A DNA stretch of 64,000 nt from Welwitschia mirabilis. Lineage: Eukaryota; Gnetophyta; Gnetopsida; Welwitschiales. The stretch's first letter is position 1. Each line of letters begins with the position of its first letter. A program made the translations under genes and the position numbers. The notes under the pieces are model-generated. The model made no database searches and was not told the DNA's origin. It saw nothing but the letters and a program-made list of their open reading frames with translations. The DNA lies in contig JBOZIK010000001.1 of the NCBI GenBank assembly GCA_051453625.1, positions 267,245,085 to 267,309,084 of the forward strand, in the 5' to 3' direction. Shown piece by piece: positions 58,990 through 64,000 of this stretch.

Positions 58990-59630
58990 GTTTTATTGAT
59001 CATTATGTAAATAATACCTTTTCATGCTTAATATAAGGCTTTGTTACAGTAGACAAATCATGCAATACTATCTTTAAGGTCTAGTATATGATACCATCAG
59101 GAGTTAGACTAGCTTATTAAGGACTTAATACACATGTGAAACTCTCATGCATTCCCTTCACTCTTCTATTACCCTTGTTTAAATAATGGTGAAATGTTAT
59201 CATATCATTTCATAAAAGTTATGGCTCTTTATTATTAAAATAATGAGTCCCATAAGGATCCAAACCCTTGAATAATTATTAACATCTTTTAACAAAACAT
59301 AATAATAATGATTAATAAAAGTAAAACTAGATAGTATTTCCTCAACAGGAAAAGGGATCATGATATACTCTCTTCCTTAAGATTGATGTTCATCCTTGAA
59401 TAGTTATTCTCTATCAGATTTTTCTTGTACTCATGCTTTTTGTTCCTCATATTCATCATCTTCATTCTACTTCATTATAATATTTAATAATAGGTTAATA
59501 TTTATCCTTATTTATGAATAATTTTAAACAAGTCCATATTACAAATTCTTCTTTTTTTTAATTATGTTGGTTATGATGAGATCATCTAATTAATACTTTC
59601 CAAATGATTTTACCTCTTAGATTTTTTCCT
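58990..59630. other. Unrecognised stretch between two retroelement fragments
   Basis: AT-rich with dense stops. A minus-strand piece near 59,340-59,470 has Glu/Lys-rich frames that may be part of the neighbouring gypsy fragment, but I cannot support a domain call. Confidence 0.35.
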
Positions 59631-59639
59631 CTTTATCTT

Positions 59640-60250
59640 TAACTCTAACTAGTTTAGATGTAAAAGTGAGATTTAATATTATCAAGATGTTTTTCCAATC
59701 AACTATATAATAATAAAACTTCTTGAATAATATGATTTAAGAAGCCTAAGATGGAACATTAGGTTCACAAGAGATCATTTAGCATGAAGATTAAGTTTAT
59801 AAGTTAAGTCACTAGTCCTTTGAGTAATGTAAAAGAATCCACAAAATAGAGGGGCCAACTTGCCATATTTTTTTTTTTTTTTAACTTGGAGGAAGAGTTG
59901 GATTTGAAATTGTATTCTTGAATTAATTATTCCCATGGTCATCCTCCTAGTACTTAAGAAGTGCGTCTAATCTATCATTTGCTACTTTTTGTGAGGATTA
60001 TACATTAGCATGGTTAGCTTTAGATTAGATATGAATATCATGAATTTGTTATTCCAAAATAGTAATATGAGCATTCCCATTATTCTCTAAAACTCATCAA
60101 TGTATACATTTCCAAGAAAACATTTTATAACTTCTCCACCTATTACTTGGATTTTTATAACATGAAATTCCATTGATTTAGTAGTTTTAGAATTTAGTGA
60201 TTAAAATGTTATTATTGTAATCATTAAGTAAAGAGAATATTTAGAATTAT
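59640..60250 (-). pseudogene. Ty3/gypsy integrase C-terminal fragment
   Basis: On the minus strand SSQKVANDRLDA (about 59,960-60,000) resembles the A-Q-x-R-M-K-x-x-AD-x-x-R stretch after the integrase core. KLAPLYCGFFYITQRTSDLTYKLNL (about 59,785-59,865, read in two parts because of AT slippage nearby) matches KL-x-P-[RK]-[FY]-x-GP-[FY]-x-[IV]-x-[EK]-R-x-x-x-x-AY-x-L-x-L. LVNLMFHLRLLK follows, like IHP-[VI]-FHVS-x-L. A poly-T run at 59,868-59,882 lies where a basic segment would be. Only the C-terminal part of integrase is present. Confidence 0.65.
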
Positions 60251-60329
60251 TTTTCTAATCATTTGCTTAACTAAAAAAGAAAATTCACTTTAATAAAATA
60301 CTTATCCATTTATCATGATTTTCTTTCAT

Positions 60330-61445
60330 GAATCCTACTATGGTATTAGGCTAATGATGTCATTAGTTTAGTTGATGAGGTTAGAATAATGGCATCTCCT
60401 TATGTTGGAATTTGGTTTATTTCTTCTGTGGACTAATGATGTTAGCTTTATAAATCTTGGTAATTTATTTGAACCACCTAATTAGAATAATGACACTTCC
60501 TTATATTGGAAACTAGCTCATTTGGTGCATGGATTGATGATGTTAGCTTTGTGGATTATAATGGTTCATTTGGATTATCTAATTAGAATAGTGATTCTTC
60601 CTCTCATGTTTAAAACTAGATCATGTGGTCCATGGACTAATGATGTCATTTATGTGGATTTCAATGGTCTATTTGGACTATCTAATTAAAATAATAATGC
60701 TTCTTTACATTAGAAACTCATTTACTTAGCTCTTATACTAATGATGTCAACTTCATAGATTTTGATGATTGATTTGAGCTACCTACTTAGAACAGAGATG
60801 TTCTCTTATGTTGCAAACTAATTCATTTGATTTGTAAGCTAATGATGCTATCTTTGTGGGTCTTGATGGTTTATTTAAGATACCTAGTTAGAATAGCAGC
60901 ATTCCCTTATATTGAAAACTAGCTCATTTAATTCATGAATTAATGATGCTAGCTCTATAGCTATTGATGGTCCATTTGAGTTTCCGATTCAAAATAGTTG
61001 CATTTCATTATGTTAGAAACTAGTTCATTTGATTCATGACCTATTGATATTATTCCTATGGATTTCAATAACCTATTTAAACTATCTAGTTAAAACACCA
61101 ATGTCCTCTTATGTTGGAAACTTAATTACTTTTTTTCTGAACTAGTAATGTAAGCTCTATAAGTCCTAATGATCGATTTAGGCTATCTAGTCAAAACAAT
61201 GTGACTCCCTTATGTTGAAGACTAAGTCATTTCATTTTGTAGGCTGATGATGTTATCTATTAGTCTTAATTATTTATTTGAAATCTACATAATTAGAATA
61301 GTGAGGCCTCCTTATGTTGAAAACTAATTTACATAACTCTAAGACTAATGACATTAGCATCCTGAGTCCTAATGGTAGATTTGGTCTACCTAGTTAGAAT
61401 AGTAGTACCCTTTTATGTTACAAACTAGTTTATTTTGTTCATGTA
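60330..61445. repeat. Minisatellite, unit about 101-103 bp, about 11 copies
   Basis: The word ACTAATGATGTTAGC and variants recurs at about 60,432, 60,533, 60,636, 60,737, 60,838, 60,939, 61,040, 61,141, 61,242 and 61,344, a strikingly constant spacing. Each unit also carries TTTGGACTACCTAGTTAGAA and TCCCTTATGTTGGAAACTAG variants in the same order. Copies differ by perhaps a quarter of bases, but length is conserved. No gap interrupts the array. Confidence 0.9.
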
Positions 61446-61449
61446 TCCT

Positions 61450-62060
61450 ACCTTAATCCTATCAAAACCTTAATCCTATCACAACTTCTTGATATCATGT
61501 CAAGGTTATGTCAACATCGTTTCACTGTCACATCAATGATACATTAATGTCTCATTAACTAGTACTTAAGATTCCTTATTTTTCATACAAATAAGGCCAG
61601 AAGAGATCATTTTTATCCTTTCTTAATTCAATTATTCTTGGCTTTCATTATAGGTAAGTCTTCTCCTATATTCCTTTGTCATTTTATTTCTTATTAATGT
61701 TCTTTTTATTATTTTTCTTTTCTTTTTTGGTATTTTTTTTAGTATCTTCCTAAATCAACCTTTATTTTTTAAGATATTTGCATCTCATTACAAGGTATGT
61801 TTTTGAATGATTTTTCAAATATTCAATGATCAACTTGTAATATTAGATATGTGGATGAAGAGGTTTCTAATTTATTAACTCAGTTTGAGTTTAATTGGGT
61901 TTTGAGTTCTAATATCTTTTATCTTATTTTATTTTCTCATTTTTACTTTTATCTCTATAAGACTTTTTGATTTTAAATTAAATTTATGCCTCTTATGACT
62001 GTGAGGCTCATATCTTATATCATTCCAAACTTGGTTTGGTGCATATAACTCCTAAGAACA
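61450..62060. other. Unrecognised region, possibly an LTR or leader
   Basis: It has a T-rich plus strand and a few motifs such as CATACAAATAAGG that could be a TATA-type box, followed by pyrimidine-rich sequence. There is no second copy, primer-binding site or polypurine tract to prove an LTR. Confidence 0.25.
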
Positions 62061-63170
62061 TTAAGGACATCTTTGATTTATCACATGAAATCCTCAAGCT
62101 TGTCAAGTTCTTCACTTATGAGTTACAGTCCTTAGATTTTTTGTATTTTTTTTTAAGACCACCTTTTCTAACGTTATAAGTACATGACTCTATTACCAAG
62201 GAAATTATGATATACCTATAAAAATCATTTAAGTTAGTTATTATGTATCTCTAAGACTCCTAATTCCTTGTCAATAATTTTTGCATTCTTACTATTTCCA
62301 ACATCCTAAATATGCAATTCATTTGTTGTCCATTACTCAAGATAAAGAAGTCTTATTTGATTAAAGTTATAGTGTTTATTTAAAAGTAATTTACAATTTA
62401 ATAAGACTAAATTAAATTTATATTATGGATTTTTGACTTGTAGTGGTCTTATTTTGTTATTATATTTTGCATTTTATTGGGAAAAAATTATAGACATCAA
62501 CCAAGTTAGCCTTCCATCTTAGATCATCATGTTTTTGTCTTACCTTCCAAGAACTAGCTCTTANNNNNNNNNNNNNNNNNNNNNNNNNNNNNNNNNNNNN
62601 NNNNNNNNNNNNNNNNNNNNNNNNNNNNNNNNNNNNNNNNNNNNNNNNNNNNNNNNNNNNNNNCATTAAGGATATCTTTGATTTATCACATGGAATCCTC
62701 AAGCTTTTCAAGTTCTTCACTTATGAGTTACAGTCCTTAGATTTTTTGTATTTTTTTTTTAAGACCACCTTTTCTAACTTTATAAGTACATGACTCTATT
62801 ACCAAGGATATTATGATATACCTATAAAATCATTTAAGCTAGTTATTATGTATCTCTAGGACTTCTAATTTCTTGTCAATAATTTTTGCATTCTTATTAT
62901 TTCCAACATCCTAAATATGCAATTCATTTGTTGTCCATTACTCAAAATAAAGAAGTCTCATTTGATTAAAGTTATAGTGTTTATTTAAAAGTAATTTACA
63001 ATTTATTAAGACTAAATAAAATTTATATTATGAATTTTTGACTTGTAGTGGTCTTCGTATGTTATTATATTTTGCATTTTATTGGGAAAAAAACTTCTGT
63101 AGACATCAACCAAGTTGGCCTTCCATCTTAGATAATCATGTTTTTGTCTTACCTTCCAAGAACTGGCTCT
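62060..63170. repeat. Near-identical copies flanking a 100-N gap
   Basis: Bases 62,060-62,563 recur as 62,664-63,170 with about one difference per 20-30 bases. The first stops at AACTAGCTCTTA, and the second continues past AACTGGCTCTTA. No protein family is recognised in either copy. Confidence 0.8.
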
Positions 63171-63279
63171 TATGGAATAATAATATGATTATTTCATAAG
63201 TGGCATTTATTCTAATAAGATATCTATTTCTTTTATATATTTCTAGATCTTTCAAGTTTAATCGTAGTTCTTAACATTT

Positions 63280-63690
63280 TTAATCATTATAAATGGACAC
63301 TGAGAAGAAATCATCAACTATAACTTTACATCTATAAAGGAGTGGAAGGACTCTTCCTTTATAAACTCCTTATCCTCTTCTAGATTAATTGGATGATGAT
63401 GATCAGATGGAAAAAGCTTTTCTTTGATTATTCANNNNNNNNNNNNNNNNNNNNNNNNNNNNNNNNNNNNNNNNNNNNNNNNNNNNNNNNNNNNNNNNNN
63501 NNNNNNNNNNNNNNNNNNNNNNNNNNNNNNNNNNATTATAAATGGATACTAAGAAAAAATCATCAACTATAACTTTCCATCTATAAAGGAGAGGAAGGAC
63601 TCTTCCTTTATAAACTCCTTCTCATATTCTAGATTAATTGGATGATGATGATAAGATGGAGAAATCTTTCCTTTGATTATTCACAATAGT
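63280..63690. repeat. Near-identical copies flanking a 100-N gap
   Basis: Bases about 63,285-63,434 recur at 63,535-63,684. The second copy runs on to the window end. The sequence includes a GATGATGATG patch. No gene is recognised. Confidence 0.8.
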
Positions 63691-64000
63691 AAGCATTGAT
63701 TCATAGTATGTCTATATATACAATCATAATCCTTCATTGTTTTATAGTTTTATGATTTGCAAAATGGATAACATTTCTTTCTATTATAGGATTACCTTAA
63801 GCTTTCTTATCATAGTTCCACTTAAAAGAAAGGCAAGTTAAGTATGAAATAATATAAGAATATTTATTTAAAGGGGTAAGTAAGTAATATTAATAACCTT
63901 CTCTTCTTAATAAGATTAAAAATTCCGAATATATTTGAATTTATAGAGGATTATCTTAATGGGCTAATTAATGTTTACTCCTTCATGGAGGTTGCTAACT
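63690..64000. other. AT-rich DNA to the window end, nothing recognised
   Basis: Short stretch with stops in all frames and no motif. Confidence 0.4.

Noticed and set aside
61570-61640. TATA-like element and start of a transcript.
   Set aside because: AT-rich background makes such matches common. There is no downstream gene or second LTR copy to support it.
62060-63170. Apparent tandem gene-sized duplication.
   Set aside because: The copies meet at a default 100-N gap and differ by only a few percent, so an unmerged contig overlap is more likely than a biological duplication.
1-64000. Organellar or bacterial origin suggested by the high AT content.
   Set aside because: No organelle or bacterial gene was seen, while plant nuclear retroelements of several classes are present throughout.

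Overview
This window looks like nuclear, heterochromatic, intergenic DNA of a flowering plant from a draft assembly. The evidence is the retroelement content: initiator-Met tRNA primer-binding sites, a plant L1-type LINE with DUF4283 and zf-RVT domains, Ty1/copia gag and protease, and Ty3/gypsy gag and integrase. The sequence is also very AT-rich with few CG dinucleotides, and it holds many runs of N. I cannot name the species. I found no intact protein-coding gene, no tRNA or rRNA gene and no CRISPR array. Almost everything recognisable is a decayed retrotransposon or a tandem repeat.

Region 1-19,097 is one nested structure. A minus-strand LTR retrotransposon with unusually long LTRs (about 4 kb once gaps and duplicated contig ends are discounted) runs from the right-hand 5' LTR (4,771 to 19,097), through a primer-binding site (about 4,750-4,767) and a short internal domain holding only a gag remnant (2,762-2,986), to a polypurine tract (2,532-2,547) and the left-hand 3' LTR (up to 2,531, cut by the window edge). 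No pol is visible, so it resembles gag-only non-autonomous elements. A minus-strand LINE (9,945-19,021) sits inside the 5' LTR. It has a 10-bp perfect (14 bp with one mismatch) target-site duplication, and the uninterrupted site survives in the other LTR at about 2,455-2,468.

Region 19.1-34.0 kb is AT-rich DNA built largely of degenerate tandem duplications. The most striking is a 2.7-kb hierarchical minisatellite (21.2-23.9 kb) of roughly ten-base TCAAACTAGG-like words. Region 34,008-41,991 is a Ty1/copia element with matching 5-bp target duplications (AACTT), LTRs, primer-binding site, gag with a mutated zinc knuckle, a coiled-coil segment and a protease. Integrase and reverse transcriptase are not visible; their place is taken by a decayed frame resembling the 'putative plant transposon protein' family. 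Region 42-57 kb is mostly unrecognised AT-rich DNA with a ~150-bp degenerate satellite (46.6-47.4 kb). Region 57.3-60.3 kb holds a second copia fragment (plus strand: PBS, integrase) next to a gypsy integrase C-terminal fragment (minus strand). Region 60.3-61.4 kb is a ~102-bp minisatellite of about 11 units. The remaining 2.5 kb is unrecognised and partly duplicated around gaps.

Almost every gap of exactly 100 N is flanked by two near-identical or identical copies of the same sequence, which points to unmerged overlapping contigs or haplotypes. Many apparent local duplications here are therefore probably not biological.
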